Of a stretch of DNA of 64,000 bases, positions 15,326-24,917 are shown in pieces (the first letter of the stretch is position 1; each line of letters begins with the position of its first letter). The stretch is from JALZVT01 sp964634815 (GTDB lineage Bacteria; Pseudomonadota; Gammaproteobacteria; Pseudomonadales; Azotimanducaceae): positions 62,001 through 126,000 of the forward strand of contig CAZWMD010000001.1 of NCBI GenBank assembly GCA_964634815.1, read 5' to 3'. Made by a program: the position numbers and the translations under genes. The notes under the pieces were generated by a model that worked only from the letters and a program-made list of their open reading frames with translations, made no database searches and had not been told where the DNA came from.

Positions 15326-18049
15326 ATGGCCGCAGACAAACCTCTGCTGTTGATTGATGGATCTTCGTATTTGTTTCGGGCGTTTCATGCGATGCCCGAC
15401 CTGCAAACTCGGGATGGTACCCATACCGGGGCGATTCGAGGTGTGATTGCGATGCTCCGGCGGTTGGCGAAGGACTATCCAGGCAGTCCGGTGGCTGTTG
15501 TGTTTGACGCCAAGGGCAAAACCTTCCGCAACGCCATGTATGCGGAGTATAAGGCCAACCGCCCGCCAATGGATGATCGCCTGCGTCAACAAATACCGCC
15601 TATCCATGAAATGGTCGAAGCTATGGGAATGCCACTGTTGGTGGTGCCCGGGGTTGAGGCGGATGATGTGATTGGCACGCTGGCCTTGCAGGCGACAAAG
15701 GCCAAAAGACACACCGTGATCTCTACCGGCGACAAAGATATGGCGCAGCTGGTAACCAAATACGTGTCATTGGTGAACACCATGACCGACACGGCAATGG
15801 ATGAAGCTGGCGTGGTGGATAAATTTGGTGTCCGACCCGATCAGATTATCGACTACCTGGCATTGATGGGGGATACGGCAGACAACATCCCCGGGGTGCC
15901 AAAAGTAGGTCCAAAAACAGCGGCCAAATGGCTGGGTATGTACGACACCCTTGATGGTCTTATCGCCAAGGCCGACGAGATCAAGGGCAAGGTGGGGGAA
16001 AGCTTGCGAGCCTCACTGGAACAGCTGCCGTTGTCGCGCAGCCTTACTGCGATCAAGTGTGACGTAGAGCTTGAGCAAAGTGTTGAACAACTGGTGGTTG
16101 GTGAGCCCAATACTGATTCGTTGCGTGAACTCTTTGAGCGCTATGAGTTTAAAACCTGGCGTGATGAGCTCGATGCCGCAGACCCTGCTGGCGCAAAAGC
16201 ATCGTCTGGTACCGGCGCATCGTCAGGCAAAGAAGCCCTGGCTCGAAACTATGAGTGTGTGCTCGATAAAAAGTCCTTTGATGGCTGGCTTAAGAAGCTG
16301 AAGAAAGCGCCTCTGATTGCCTTTGATACCGAAACGACAAGTCTCGACTACATGGATGCAGAGCTTGTTGGTGTCTCGTTTTCTGTCACGCCCGGTGAGG
16401 CCGCTTACGTGCCCATAGCGCATGATTACGAGGGTGCTCCGAAACAGCTCAGCCTCAGTGAGCTGCTTGCCGGTCTGAAACCAATTCTTGAAGACCCTGC
16501 GGTAAAGAAAGTCGGTCAAAATCTGAAGTACGATATGAGCGTCCTTGCCCGTTATGACGTTGGGCTTAAAGGTATTGCGTTTGACACCATGCTCGAAAGC
16601 TATGTGTTGAATAGCGTTGCCTCGCGTCACAATATGGATGCGCTGGCTGCCAAGTACCTGGATATCCAAACGGTGCACTTTGAGGACATCGCAGGCAAAG
16701 GCGCAAAACAACTTACGTTCAATCAAATACCGCTCGAACAGGCTGCTGACTATGCGGCTGAAGATGCAGACATTACTCTGCGCCTGCACGAAGAACTCTG
16801 GGGCCTTCTGCAAAAAGAGCCGGATCTGGTTTCTGTATTCGAGAACATAGAGCTACCGCTTGTGGGTGTGCTGTCGCGAATTGAACGCAACGGCACACTT
16901 CTTGATGCAGGCCTTTTAGGTGAGCAAAGTTCTTCCCTTGCAAAACGCGCGGAGAGTTTGCAGGAACAGGTTTGGACCCTCGCGGGTGAAGAGTTCAACA
17001 TGGGGTCGCCAAAGCAGCTGCAAAAAATTCTCTTTGAAAAGCTGGATTTACCGGTAATTAAAAAAACTCCTAAAGGTCAGCCTTCTACGGCGGAGCCGGT
17101 ATTGCAGGAGCTTGCCCATGATTATGAAATTCCCCAACTTATCATGGAGTACCGCAGCGCTACCAAACTGAAGTCGACCTACACCGACAAACTGCCTTTG
17201 CAGATCAATCAGAAAACTGGCCGGGTGCACACTTCTTACCATCAAGCAGTCGCCGCCACCGGCAGACTATCCTCTTCAGATCCTAACCTTCAGAACATTC
17301 CTATTCGTACAGAAGATGGTCGCAAGGTGCGTCAGGCATTTGTTGCGCCGCCAGGTAGCCTGTTGGTAGCCGCAGACTATTCCCAGATTGAGCTGCGAAT
17401 CATGGCGCATCTTTCCAAAGACAAGGGGCTCTTGACGGCGTTTGCCAATGGCCTGGATGTCCATCGTGCAACTGCGGCAGAAGTGTTTGAGGAAGAACTC
17501 GACGGAGTAACGGACGATCAGCGGCGCAGTGCCAAGGCCATTAACTTTGGTTTGATCTATGGAATGTCTGCGTTTGGGCTGGCGCGGCAACTGGGTATAA
17601 CCCGTGGTGTTGCTCAGGAATACATTGATTTGTATTTCGATCGCTACCCGGGCGTGCGTACCTATATGGATGAAACCCGTGCCCTGGCCGCCGAGCAGGG
17701 TTTTGTGGAAACGGTGTTTGGTCGTCGTCTGTATTTGCCCGAGATTAATGCCCGCAATGGTATGCGGCGACAGGCAGCGGAACGAACTGCGATTAACGCT
17801 CCGATGCAAGGTAGTGCGGCTGACATTATTAAGCGAGCGATGATTGACGTGGATGCCTGGCTCGCATCACAAAGCCTCCAGGCCAAGACCATCATGCAGG
17901 TGCACGATGAATTGGTATTTGAAGTTGCAGAAGCGGATGTTGATGCGCTTCGAGAGGGTGTTGTGCAGGCGATGCAAAGCGCTGCAACCCTGGACGTTGA
18001 GCTGATCGTTGATGTGGGCGTTGGTCAAAACTGGGATGAAGCGCACTAA
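15326..18049 (+). CDS. polA: DNA polymerase I
   Basis: PolA fills gaps and removes RNA primers during replication and repair. The 907-residue protein has all three domains. The 5'-3' exonuclease occupies ~1-290 (LIDGSSYLFRAFHA, TGDKDMAQL, DNIPGVPKVGPKTA). The 3'-5' proofreading exonuclease occupies ~310-505 with its acidic residues kept (AFDTETTS, GQNLKYDMSVL, AAEDADITLRLHE). The polymerase follows, with motif A VAADYSQIELR, motif B RRSAKAINFGLIYGMS and motif C QVHDELVF. It ends 19 bases from the convergent engB, so no Spot 42- or ErsA-type small RNA fits between them. Confidence 0.98.
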   Translation: MAADKPLLLIDGSSYLFRAFHAMPDLQTRDGTHTGAIRGVIAMLRRLAKDYPGSPVAVVFDAKGKTFRNAMYAEYKANRPPMDDRLRQQIPPIHEMVEAMGMPLLVVPGVEADDVIGTLALQATKAKRHTVISTGDKDMAQLVTKYVSLVNTMTDTAMDEAGVVDKFGVRPDQIIDYLALMGDTADNIPGVPKVGPKTAAKWLGMYDTLDGLIAKADEIKGKVGESLRASLEQLPLSRSLTAIKCDVELEQSVEQLVVGEPNTDSLRELFERYEFKTWRDELDAADPAGAKASSGTGASSGKEALARNYECVLDKKSFDGWLKKLKKAPLIAFDTETTSLDYMDAELVGVSFSVTPGEAAYVPIAHDYEGAPKQLSLSELLAGLKPILEDPAVKKVGQNLKYDMSVLARYDVGLKGIAFDTMLESYVLNSVASRHNMDALAAKYLDIQTVHFEDIAGKGAKQLTFNQIPLEQAADYAAEDADITLRLHEELWGLLQKEPDLVSVFENIELPLVGVLSRIERNGTLLDAGLLGEQSSSLAKRAESLQEQVWTLAGEEFNMGSPKQLQKILFEKLDLPVIKKTPKGQPSTAEPVLQELAHDYEIPQLIMEYRSATKLKSTYTDKLPLQINQKTGRVHTSYHQAVAATGRLSSSDPNLQNIPIRTEDGRKVRQAFVAPPGSLLVAADYSQIELRIMAHLSKDKGLLTAFANGLDVHRATAAEVFEEELDGVTDDQRRSAKAINFGLIYGMSAFGLARQLGITRGVAQEYIDLYFDRYPGVRTYMDETRALAAEQGFVETVFGRRLYLPEINARNGMRRQAAERTAINAPMQGSAADIIKRAMIDVDAWLASQSLQAKTIMQVHDELVFEVAEADVDALREGVVQAMQSAATLDVELIVDVGVGQNWDEAH

Positions 18050-18068
18050 ATCCGGTTGGCCGCACCCT

Positions 18069-18731
18069 TTATAGATCTGGTACCGAATCGTCGGGCGAAT
18101 CTTCAGATGAAAGTTCTACCTCGGTCTGCAGAAGGTTGTCTATTTTTGCCATGGCCTCAAGTTGGCCGAGACCGGTCATTGCTGAGTAGCACTGGACAGA
18201 CACACTGGGTGCGTCTTGCAGACGTTTGCGCGCCTTCAACAGGGCGGAGCTGCGCGCACCGGACTTAAGCTTGTCAGCCTTGTTCAACAAAATGTGCAAG
18301 GGTAGCTGCGATTCAGCGGACCAACTGAGTAACTCCTCGTCAAAGGCCTGAAAGGGATGGCGAATGTCCATGACCAGCACAACCCCAACCAGGGCGTCGC
18401 GGAAACTCAGATAGCTGTTTACGCTTTGCTGCCATTTGGCCTGGGCGTTTTTTGTGGCTTTTGCGTAGCCGTAGCCGGGCAGATCTACCAATCGGCCACC
18501 GCCGCGTACCTCAAAAAAATTCAGCAGCTGGGTACGGCCCGGTGTCTTGCTCACGCGAGCAAGTTGTCGTCGGCCGGCCAGTCGATTCAGGAAGCTGGAC
18601 TTACCGGCATTGGATCGACCCGCGATGGCAACTTCTGCGCAGGCCTCAATCGGCAGGTCGCCGTCGCCAGCGGCGCTGGTCATGAAACTGATCTCAAGAC
18701 GCTGTTCTTTCTCGTTCAAGGTTTGGGACAT
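18069..18731 (-). CDS. engB: Ribosome biogenesis GTP-binding protein EngB/YihA
   Basis: EngB (YsxC) is an essential GTPase of large-subunit ribosome assembly. The 220-residue protein has the G motifs in order: GRSNAGKSSFLNRLAG (G1), TPGRTQ (G2), DLPGYGYA (G3), LNKADKL (G4) and a G5 region near VQCYSAMTG. The C-terminus is longer and acidic (VELSSEDSPDDSVPDL). It faces polA tail to tail and diverges from the cytochrome c4 gene, the same order as in Pseudomonas. Confidence 0.96.
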   Translation of the reverse strand: MSQTLNEKEQRLEISFMTSAAGDGDLPIEACAEVAIAGRSNAGKSSFLNRLAGRRQLARVSKTPGRTQLLNFFEVRGGGRLVDLPGYGYAKATKNAQAKWQQSVNSYLSFRDALVGVVLVMDIRHPFQAFDEELLSWSAESQLPLHILLNKADKLKSGARSSALLKARKRLQDAPSVSVQCYSAMTGLGQLEAMAKIDNLLQTEVELSSEDSPDDSVPDL

Positions 18732-18831
18732 GTTGCGGCTCGATCAGTATTACGCCGATCTCGTTGATTTTGTTGAGTTATCTGCGGTGTTTGTGGGGCA
18801 GGGTTAACGCCCATTTCCGCCCGTGATGGTT

Positions 18832-18837
18832 TATAAT
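18832..18837 (+). promoter_or_regulatory. Possible -10 box for the cytochrome c4 gene
   Basis: A perfect TATAAT lies 86 bases before the cytochrome c4 start in the 191-base divergent region with engB. No clear TTGACA-like -35 is found at 16-18 bases, so the call rests on the -10 alone. An imperfect hairpin (CTACC ... GGGTAG, about 18861-18888) follows in the presumed leader. Confidence 0.35.
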
Positions 18838-18922
18838 TCGCGCTCATTTTTGCGCCGCCAGTCTACCTCGTTCTTCGGTCGGGTAGGCGACGAGTGGCCC
18901 TTCGCGTGTGGCAGGAACTCAG

Positions 18923-19588
18923 ATGCGCCTTAGCAAGATTCAACGTCGATTGTCGGTCCGGCTCGTGTTTCGAGCAGGCCTTGCGACTGCAGGGTTAGTT
19001 TTCGGTCTGGCTGGAAGCCAACAGGCTTTGGCCGCAGGTGATGCCGAGGCTGGATCAAAACTGGTGGCGGCTTGTCAGGCCTGTCACGGTACGGACGGCA
19101 ACGGCATAGTCCCAAATTATCCAAATATTGGTGGCCAGAACGAACGCTATCTGTTCCGCCAGCTGCAAATGATTCAGGACGGCACACGAGAAGCACCGCT
19201 CATGGCGGGTCAGCTGAACGGCAAGTCTGAAACCGATTTGCGCAATATAGCTGCCTACTACGCCTCGCTGCCATCCAAACTGGCTCAAGCGTCGGGCGAT
19301 GACGAGCAGATTGCACTGGCCCAACGCCTTTACCGGGGTGGTTCAATGGAGAAGGGTGTGGCGGCATGTACAGCCTGTCATTCCCCATCCGGAGCGGGTA
19401 ACGCCCCTGCCGGGTTCCCCAGCCTAAGTGGTCAGCAGGCCGAATACACTGTCGAGCAGCTCACAAAATACCGTGAGGGTGCCCGGGCGACAGACGAAGA
19501 ATACGGCGGCATGATGCGCCAGGTAGCGGCCAACCTGAATGATACCGAGATCGCCGCTCTGGCCGATTATCTTCAAGGGTTGCACTAG
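18923..19588 (+). CDS. Dihaem cytochrome c4
   Basis: This is a periplasmic electron carrier that can feed cbb3- or aa3-type oxidases. After a signal peptide (GLATAGLVFGLAGSQQALA, cut before AGDAEAG), the protein holds two class I cytochrome c domains: CQACHGTDGNG in the first half and CTACHSPSGAG in the second, each with a later Met in a typical place (PLMAGQL and GGMMRQVA). The length (~221 residues) fits the c4 family. The ATG at 18923 is preferred; a GTG at 18908 is in frame. It is followed by dsbA and the nuclease gene, as in Pseudomonas. Confidence 0.94.
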   Translation: MRLSKIQRRLSVRLVFRAGLATAGLVFGLAGSQQALAAGDAEAGSKLVAACQACHGTDGNGIVPNYPNIGGQNERYLFRQLQMIQDGTREAPLMAGQLNGKSETDLRNIAAYYASLPSKLAQASGDDEQIALAQRLYRGGSMEKGVAACTACHSPSGAGNAPAGFPSLSGQQAEYTVEQLTKYREGARATDEEYGGMMRQVAANLNDTEIAALADYLQGLH

Positions 19589-19759
19589 GCTTCACTTAGA
19601 TCCCCCTGGGGGCCGCACTGGGTGGCCTTCACAAAACATGGGGCCTCCGGGGCCCCGCTGTCGTGTCTAACAAGCATTTGATGGTTCTGTTCATCTCCCC
19701 TTAACCTGCTTGCCTGGATACTTCAGACTGACCTGGTTTCTGTTCAGCGAGATTTACTT

Positions 19760-20494
19760 ATGGCGATTCGACTCCTTTCTCCGCTTGGTTCACCAAGATC
19801 GACGGCAGTGGCTATCACGGCTTTATTCACCGCCCTGGTCATGGCTCTGGGCCTGTCCGCCAAAACGTCAGCCCAGGAGGTTGTTCTTTACGAGTCTGGC
19901 GTCCATTACGAAGAACTGCTGGTCCCACTGCCAACCAATGATCCCGACAAAATAGAAGTCATAGAGATGTTTTCTTACCTCTGCATTCACTGTTTCAACT
20001 TTGATGCCGCGGTTAGCGAGTGGGCGAGTCGGCAAGATGAGAGCGTTGTATTTAGCCGAATCCCGGCAATCTTTAACAAAACCTGGCAACTATTTGCTCA
20101 AGCGTTCTATACGGCTGAGGTTTTAGGGGTTGGCGACAAGACTCACGATGCCCTGTTCGAGGCCGTGCATACTCACAAGCAGGATTTGCGTACGCCAGAA
20201 GCTCTTGGCGCGTTATTCCAGCGTGTGGCAGGCGTCGATCAAGCCGCCTTTATGAAAGCCTTCAATTCTTTTTCGGTGCGCAGCAAAGTTCAGCAGGCCG
20301 ACTCGCGGGCTCGCCAGGCACGCCTGTCGTCAGTCCCAACGCTGGTGGTGAACGGTAAGTACAAGACCAACAGCAGCAGGGCCGGAACCAACGTTGGCAT
20401 GTTGCAGGTGGTCGATTTTCTGGTCAAAAAAGAGCAGGCCGCACGAAAGGCGGCAATGGCAGACGCGGGTACCCAAGAGGCCGTAAGTCAGTAA
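19760..20494 (+). CDS. dsbA: Thiol:disulfide interchange protein DsbA
   Basis: DsbA introduces disulfide bonds into periplasmic proteins. The 244-residue precursor has a signal peptide (TALFTALVMALGLSAKTSAQ) and a thioredoxin fold with the helical insertion. The active site reads EMFSYLCIHCFNFD, so the dipeptide is Ile-His (Cys75, Cys78) and not the Pro-His of E. coli DsbA. The cis-proline loop SSVPTLVVNGKY is present. A change of the CxxC dipeptide tunes redox potential, so this enzyme may be somewhat less oxidising. The 170-base gap after cytochrome c4 holds only a short GC-rich hairpin (GGGGCC/GGCCCC near 19650) without a T-run. Confidence 0.93.
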   Translation: MAIRLLSPLGSPRSTAVAITALFTALVMALGLSAKTSAQEVVLYESGVHYEELLVPLPTNDPDKIEVIEMFSYLCIHCFNFDAAVSEWASRQDESVVFSRIPAIFNKTWQLFAQAFYTAEVLGVGDKTHDALFEAVHTHKQDLRTPEALGALFQRVAGVDQAAFMKAFNSFSVRSKVQQADSRARQARLSSVPTLVVNGKYKTNSSRAGTNVGMLQVVDFLVKKEQAARKAAMADAGTQEAVSQ

Positions 20495-20569
20495 CTTGCG
20501 CGCTCTGGATCACGTTTTGTTTGCTCCGGCCCGCTCGCTGCGCCTCACTGGAACCCGGGTCCTCCCAAA

Positions 20570-21619
20570 ATGATGGACAGGGCACAGAAGAGTGCGCAAC
20601 AGCCACGTACGCTTAGGGCGCAGTTGTTGTCGGGGACCGACATGCGTTCGCCACTTTCGATGCTCGCTAGAAGCGGGCAATCGTCAATGGCACAGCCTGT
20701 TTTGAACAGGGCTGTTCTTGGGGATAAAGAACAGCAAGAGAAAAGGACTACCAGAAATTCTGTGCGTTTTTTGACGTTTAATATCCAGTCTGGAATTTCC
20801 ACGACGGGCTACAGCCAATACGTTACTCGCTATTGGAAACACGTGCTTCCTCACGAAGCGCGCGCGCGCAATTTGCAGCGTATCGGTGAGCTTGTTAAAG
20901 ATTTTGATGTTGTTGCCCTGCAAGAGATTGATGGCGGCAGTATTCGCAGCGGCTTTATCAATCAGGTTGAATATCTGGCTAGTCGTGCCGCGTTCCCCTA
21001 TTGGTACACTCAGTGCAATCGAGACCTGGGTCCCTTCGCCCAGATGGGCAATGGGGTCTTGTCGAGAATAGAACCCAGCCTGCTTGAAGACCATAAACTT
21101 CCCGGCGCTATTCCTGGCCGCGGTGCACTGGTTATGCGCATTCCGTTTGGCCCAACACACTCTGTGTACGCTCAAAAGAACCAGGAGCTGATGGTGGTGT
21201 TGTTACACCTGTCGTTAGGTGGTCGCTCTCAGGCTGCGCAGCTTGAATACGTTGGCGAGTTAATCGACGGGCATCCCAATGTGATTGTGCTCGGCGATTT
21301 GAATGCGCCATTAGCAGACATTATGAACTCGTCACCTTTGGCGGGTTGTGGGTTGCGCACAAGCCCCCGAGCATGCCCAACCTATCCAAGTTGGGCTCCG
21401 TCGCAAATCATTGATCACGCGCTTGTATCAGAATCCCTGGCACTCAAGGAGTACGAGGTGCTGGATTGTGGTCTATCGGATCATCGGCCGGTTGCAGTGA
21501 CTGTTGAGTTGCGTGAGCAACAGCAGGCAGTTGCCGAGCCACCAGCTAAAGACTTTGTTGGTGACTTCGACTTACTAGCTGATGCTCCTCGAGTTGAACT
21601 GATTGCCGCCCAGCACTAA
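20570..21619 (+). CDS. Endonuclease/exonuclease/phosphatase family protein
   Basis: A 349-residue protein of the EEP fold (Mg2+-dependent phosphoesterases such as exonuclease III and sphingomyelinase). Motifs seen are FLTFNIQSGIS (~67-77), VALQEIDGGS with the metal-binding Glu, QMGNGVLSR, the catalytic VLGDLNAPLADI and the ending GLSDHRPVAVTVE. The first ~60 residues are polar and low in conservation. The same gene follows dsbA in Pseudomonas, where its substrate is also not known. It is cytoplasmic as far as can be seen, since there is no signal peptide. Confidence 0.88.
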   Translation: MMDRAQKSAQQPRTLRAQLLSGTDMRSPLSMLARSGQSSMAQPVLNRAVLGDKEQQEKRTTRNSVRFLTFNIQSGISTTGYSQYVTRYWKHVLPHEARARNLQRIGELVKDFDVVALQEIDGGSIRSGFINQVEYLASRAAFPYWYTQCNRDLGPFAQMGNGVLSRIEPSLLEDHKLPGAIPGRGALVMRIPFGPTHSVYAQKNQELMVVLLHLSLGGRSQAAQLEYVGELIDGHPNVIVLGDLNAPLADIMNSSPLAGCGLRTSPRACPTYPSWAPSQIIDHALVSESLALKEYEVLDCGLSDHRPVAVTVELREQQQAVAEPPAKDFVGDFDLLADAPRVELIAAQH

Positions 21620-21635
21620 CTGTCCGATTGGCCCG

Positions 21636-23945
21636 CTAGCGCGCGCCACCTCCAGTGCTCCCCGTTGAGGGTTGTGACGTATCAGCCAGCGGTTGTACGC
21701 AAGCGGTTTCCAATAGCTCGGGATAATTCTTGCGGTACTCTGTTTCACACAGTGCGATAGACGCATTGGCAACCGATACCACATACGCATGCAGATCCTT
21801 TGAGCCTTGCTCGTCAACAACATGGGAGAAACTCACCATGCCTTTTTGGGTGTATGCACCGCCGCGTACGATAGCGTCCCAAGACTCGTGAGTAGCCGGG
21901 CTCATGTAACGCAAATCGGGTACGCCACCTGTTGAGCTGATAACGCCAGCGCCATGGCACACCTGGCAATTGTTGTTAAACAGAGACTGACCGTTGGCGA
22001 GTTGTTCTGCACTGGCTACCAGCTTGGGTTGTTCTGGCAATTCCATCCAGGCAATTCTGGGCTCCGGCAAAACCTCTTTCCCACCAATCTTGTAAGCGAG
22101 GATTCGGCCTTCTTTCATGGAATTTGATTTATGCCGCGGAACGCCCGCTGTCAGGCCAAAGGCGCCACCCCAACCGGCAACCACGGCAATATACTGTTCG
22201 CCATCTACCATGTAAGAGATTGGCGGCGCGATGATGCCTACGTGCACGGGGCTGGTCCAAACCTCTTTGCCGGTGTCTGCGGTGTAGGCGGCGAAAGTAC
22301 CGTCTGCACGACCCTGAAAGATCAGATTGCCCGCAGTACTGAGCAGACCGCCATTCCAGGACGCGTCATGCTGGACGCGCCATACCTCTTCCTGTTTCAC
22401 CGGATCCCAGGCGGCAAGATGGCCTTTTACTTTTTGCAGCGTTTCAACGATCTCGTCGGGTGTTGCCGGTCCGGGCAAATTGAAATCGATACCCAGGTTC
22501 CAGGTTTGGGGATCGTATTTAAATGCGTTGTCCTGGGCGTACTTGAACTCCAGTCCCAGCGCCGGGATGTAGACCAGGTTGGTGTCTGGGCTGTAGGTCA
22601 TGGGGTGCCAGTTGTGGCCACCCAGCGGGCCCGGCTGAATCGTTTTCAGGTCGTTTGCGTACTGCGCATCAGGGCTCTCCACGGGCTTGCCCGTTTCGGG
22701 ATCGATGTGAGTTGCCCATTGCACGGGGACATAGGCCTCAGCTGAGATGAATTGCCCGGTGACCCGGTCGATCACATAGAAAAACCCGTTCTTTGGTGCC
22801 TGCATGATCACTTTGCGATCTGCGCCGCCAATCTTCATGTCAGCGAGGATCATGTGCTGCGTAGCAGTGTAGTCCCAGTTGTCACCCGGTGTTGTCTGGT
22901 AGTGCCACTTGTATTCGCCCGTATCCGGGTTCAGCGCAACAATTGATGACAGGTAAAGGTTATCGCCACCACCCGGGCTGCGAATATAGCGATTCCAGGG
23001 CGAGCCGTTGCCGACGCCGATATATAGCGTGTTCAGTTCGGGATCAAAGGCCATGGAATCCCACACGGTGCCGCCACCGCCTACTTTCCAGTATTCGTCG
23101 CCACGCCAGGTTTTGGCTGCTTCCTCGAGGGCTTTGTTTTCGTAAGGATCATCAGGGTTGCCCGGTACGGTGTAGAAACGCCATTGCTGTTCGCCGTCCG
23201 CTGCGCTGTAGGCTGTGACATAACCGCGCACACCATACTCAGCGCCGCCGTTACCAATAATTACGTTGCCGTTGATGATGCGTGGTGCCCCCGTGATGGT
23301 ATAGGCGCGATCACGGTCGGTAGTTTGCTGACTCCATACAACGCTGCCATCGCTGGCATCAAGGGCGACCAGGCGACCATCGATGGTGCCAACATACACC
23401 CGACCTTTCCACACGGCCGCACCCCGGTTTACCACGTCGCAACAGGCGTATACGCCATGTGAGCGAGGTACTTCCGGATCGTATGACCACAGCAACTTGC
23501 CGGTCTTGGCATCATGTGCCCAAACCACACTCCAGCTGCCGGTGGAGTACATCACGCCATCTACCACGATAGGGGAGGCTTCGAGGCCACGGGTGGTGCC
23601 CGTGTCCCAATACCAGGTTAGTCCCAGTTCGTTAACCGTCTTGTCTGAGATCTGACTCAGCGGACTGTAGCGCTGTTCATCGTAAGTTCGGCCGTGAGCC
23701 ATCCAGTTGCCCGGCTCGGAGTCCGCCTGGATGATTCGCTCGCCATCAATATTTGCCACAACGCTGGTTGCAGTGGAGTTTGTTGCTGCCTCTTTGGGTA
23801 TCGCGGCGGCGGCTCCGCTGGACGAATCAGTGGCTGGATCATTCTGGCCACAGCCGGCAAGCATTAAGCCTGAGGCGATGCAAAAAGTTACGCAAAGCCG
23901 GGAATTGGCATGTCTGGTTTTGCCAAGGATGGTGTTGAATAGCAT
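21636..23945 (-). CDS. PQQ-dependent alcohol dehydrogenase with fused cytochrome c (quinohaemoprotein), predicted lipoprotein
   Basis: Type II quinohaemoprotein alcohol dehydrogenases oxidise primary alcohols in the periplasm and pass electrons to a fused cytochrome c. The 769-residue protein starts with a lipoprotein signal (IASGLMLAGC, Cys32). The eight-bladed PQQ propeller shows the vicinal Cys pair YACCDVVNRG that sits over PQQ, repeated DTGK/W-type blade motifs, and the presumed catalytic Asp in DNWDYTATQHM. Two residues after that Asp is Thr, not the extra Asp of lanthanide enzymes, so a calcium enzyme is inferred. The C-terminal haem motif is CQVCHGAG. No pqq synthesis gene lies in the window, so PQQ must come from elsewhere. 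Confidence 0.92.
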   Translation of the reverse strand: MLFNTILGKTRHANSRLCVTFCIASGLMLAGCGQNDPATDSSSGAAAAIPKEAATNSTATSVVANIDGERIIQADSEPGNWMAHGRTYDEQRYSPLSQISDKTVNELGLTWYWDTGTTRGLEASPIVVDGVMYSTGSWSVVWAHDAKTGKLLWSYDPEVPRSHGVYACCDVVNRGAAVWKGRVYVGTIDGRLVALDASDGSVVWSQQTTDRDRAYTITGAPRIINGNVIIGNGGAEYGVRGYVTAYSAADGEQQWRFYTVPGNPDDPYENKALEEAAKTWRGDEYWKVGGGGTVWDSMAFDPELNTLYIGVGNGSPWNRYIRSPGGGDNLYLSSIVALNPDTGEYKWHYQTTPGDNWDYTATQHMILADMKIGGADRKVIMQAPKNGFFYVIDRVTGQFISAEAYVPVQWATHIDPETGKPVESPDAQYANDLKTIQPGPLGGHNWHPMTYSPDTNLVYIPALGLEFKYAQDNAFKYDPQTWNLGIDFNLPGPATPDEIVETLQKVKGHLAAWDPVKQEEVWRVQHDASWNGGLLSTAGNLIFQGRADGTFAAYTADTGKEVWTSPVHVGIIAPPISYMVDGEQYIAVVAGWGGAFGLTAGVPRHKSNSMKEGRILAYKIGGKEVLPEPRIAWMELPEQPKLVASAEQLANGQSLFNNNCQVCHGAGVISSTGGVPDLRYMSPATHESWDAIVRGGAYTQKGMVSFSHVVDEQGSKDLHAYVVSVANASIALCETEYRKNYPELLETACVQPLADTSQPSTGSTGGGAR

Positions 23946-24008
23946 GGAAAGGGCCCCTCGTTTCCAGCGATAGCGAAATAGCTAGTGATTGAGTGTATCA
24001 AAAACTTT

Positions 24009-24917
24009 TCAACGACTGGTCTGTAACGCCCACACTCTGTCATGCAATGCCGAGGTAAGCTCTGCGCGGGAGCCGAGGCGTTCTACTTCGGTGGGCGACA
24101 CCGGGTCGCCAATCGAAATGTGCAGCTTCGAGTCGAACTTGTTCACTATCTCGTTGAGCAGTAAGGCGAGCCGTAGCGGCTCGGCAATGTGGCTGGCGAA
24201 TTGAAATAAACGACTGTTTTGGCCGTGGAAAAAGCAGGGAATCACCGTGGCGCCCGATTGCTGGATCAGTTTGGCGGCGAAGGTTGTCCAGGGTCTGTCA
24301 GAAACTTCGCCAAAGCCCAGTTTGTCTGCCGTGGCGATGCCGCCAGAAGGAAAGATAAGAATTGGTACATCGTTCTTGAGACTCTCAAGCGCCACCTTCT
24401 TGGTGTAGATGTTGGTCTTGCGAGCATCACGGTGTTCTGTGAAATCGATAGGCAGGAAGTGCGGCAGCAGATCTTTGTCCTGGCACAAAATAGCGTGAAT
24501 CAAAATCTGAAAGTTGCCCCGACAGCGCAACGCGAGATTGCAAAGGCCAAGCCCGTCGATGATGCCAAACGGATGGTTGGCCACAAACACAACTGGGCCA
24601 GAGGCTGGCACCTTCGCAAGCTGTGAATCACTGTATTGGAGTTCGATGTTGCCCTGTTTCAGAGCTTCGTCGAAGAACACCTGGGCGTCGAAATCGGGTT
24701 CCTTAAGCAGGTGGTATATGTCATCGACCTGATTACGTCCCATCAGACGTTCAATCAGATCGATGACATAGCGGCGCGGCCAGGAGTCACTGTCTTCGAC
24801 ATAGGTCACTCTGGGTGCATCCCGAAGGTAACGCTCAAAGGGATCAGCAGATACTTTGCTGGTAGAGGGTTGGATCACAAGCGCATCACAGCCGGCTATG
24901 TTCGGTGAGAAACTCAA
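24009..24917 (-). CDS. Lysophospholipid acyltransferase family protein
   Basis: A 302-residue cytoplasmic or membrane-surface protein of the PlsC-like acyltransferase superfamily, in the branch once called putative hemolysin (COG3176-like). The acyltransferase blocks are visible: VFVANHPFGIIDGL (the His/Asp motif), then IFPSGGIATADK and a block around TVIPCFFHGQNSRLF. The substrate cannot be told; ornithine lipid or phospholipid synthesis are possibilities. The first ATG overlaps the upstream hydrolase gene by 32 bases; a GTG at 24878 would remove the overlap. Confidence 0.85.
   Translation of the reverse strand: MSFSPNIAGCDALVIQPSTSKVSADPFERYLRDAPRVTYVEDSDSWPRRYVIDLIERLMGRNQVDDIYHLLKEPDFDAQVFFDEALKQGNIELQYSDSQLAKVPASGPVVFVANHPFGIIDGLGLCNLALRCRGNFQILIHAILCQDKDLLPHFLPIDFTEHRDARKTNIYTKKVALESLKNDVPILIFPSGGIATADKLGFGEVSDRPWTTFAAKLIQQSGATVIPCFFHGQNSRLFQFASHIAEPLRLALLLNEIVNKFDSKLHISIGDPVSPTEVERLGSRAELTSALHDRVWALQTSR

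Noticed and set aside
18050..18068. A Spot 42/ErsA-like small RNA between polA and engB
   Set aside because: Other gammaproteobacteria carry one there, but only 19 bases separate the two stops here.
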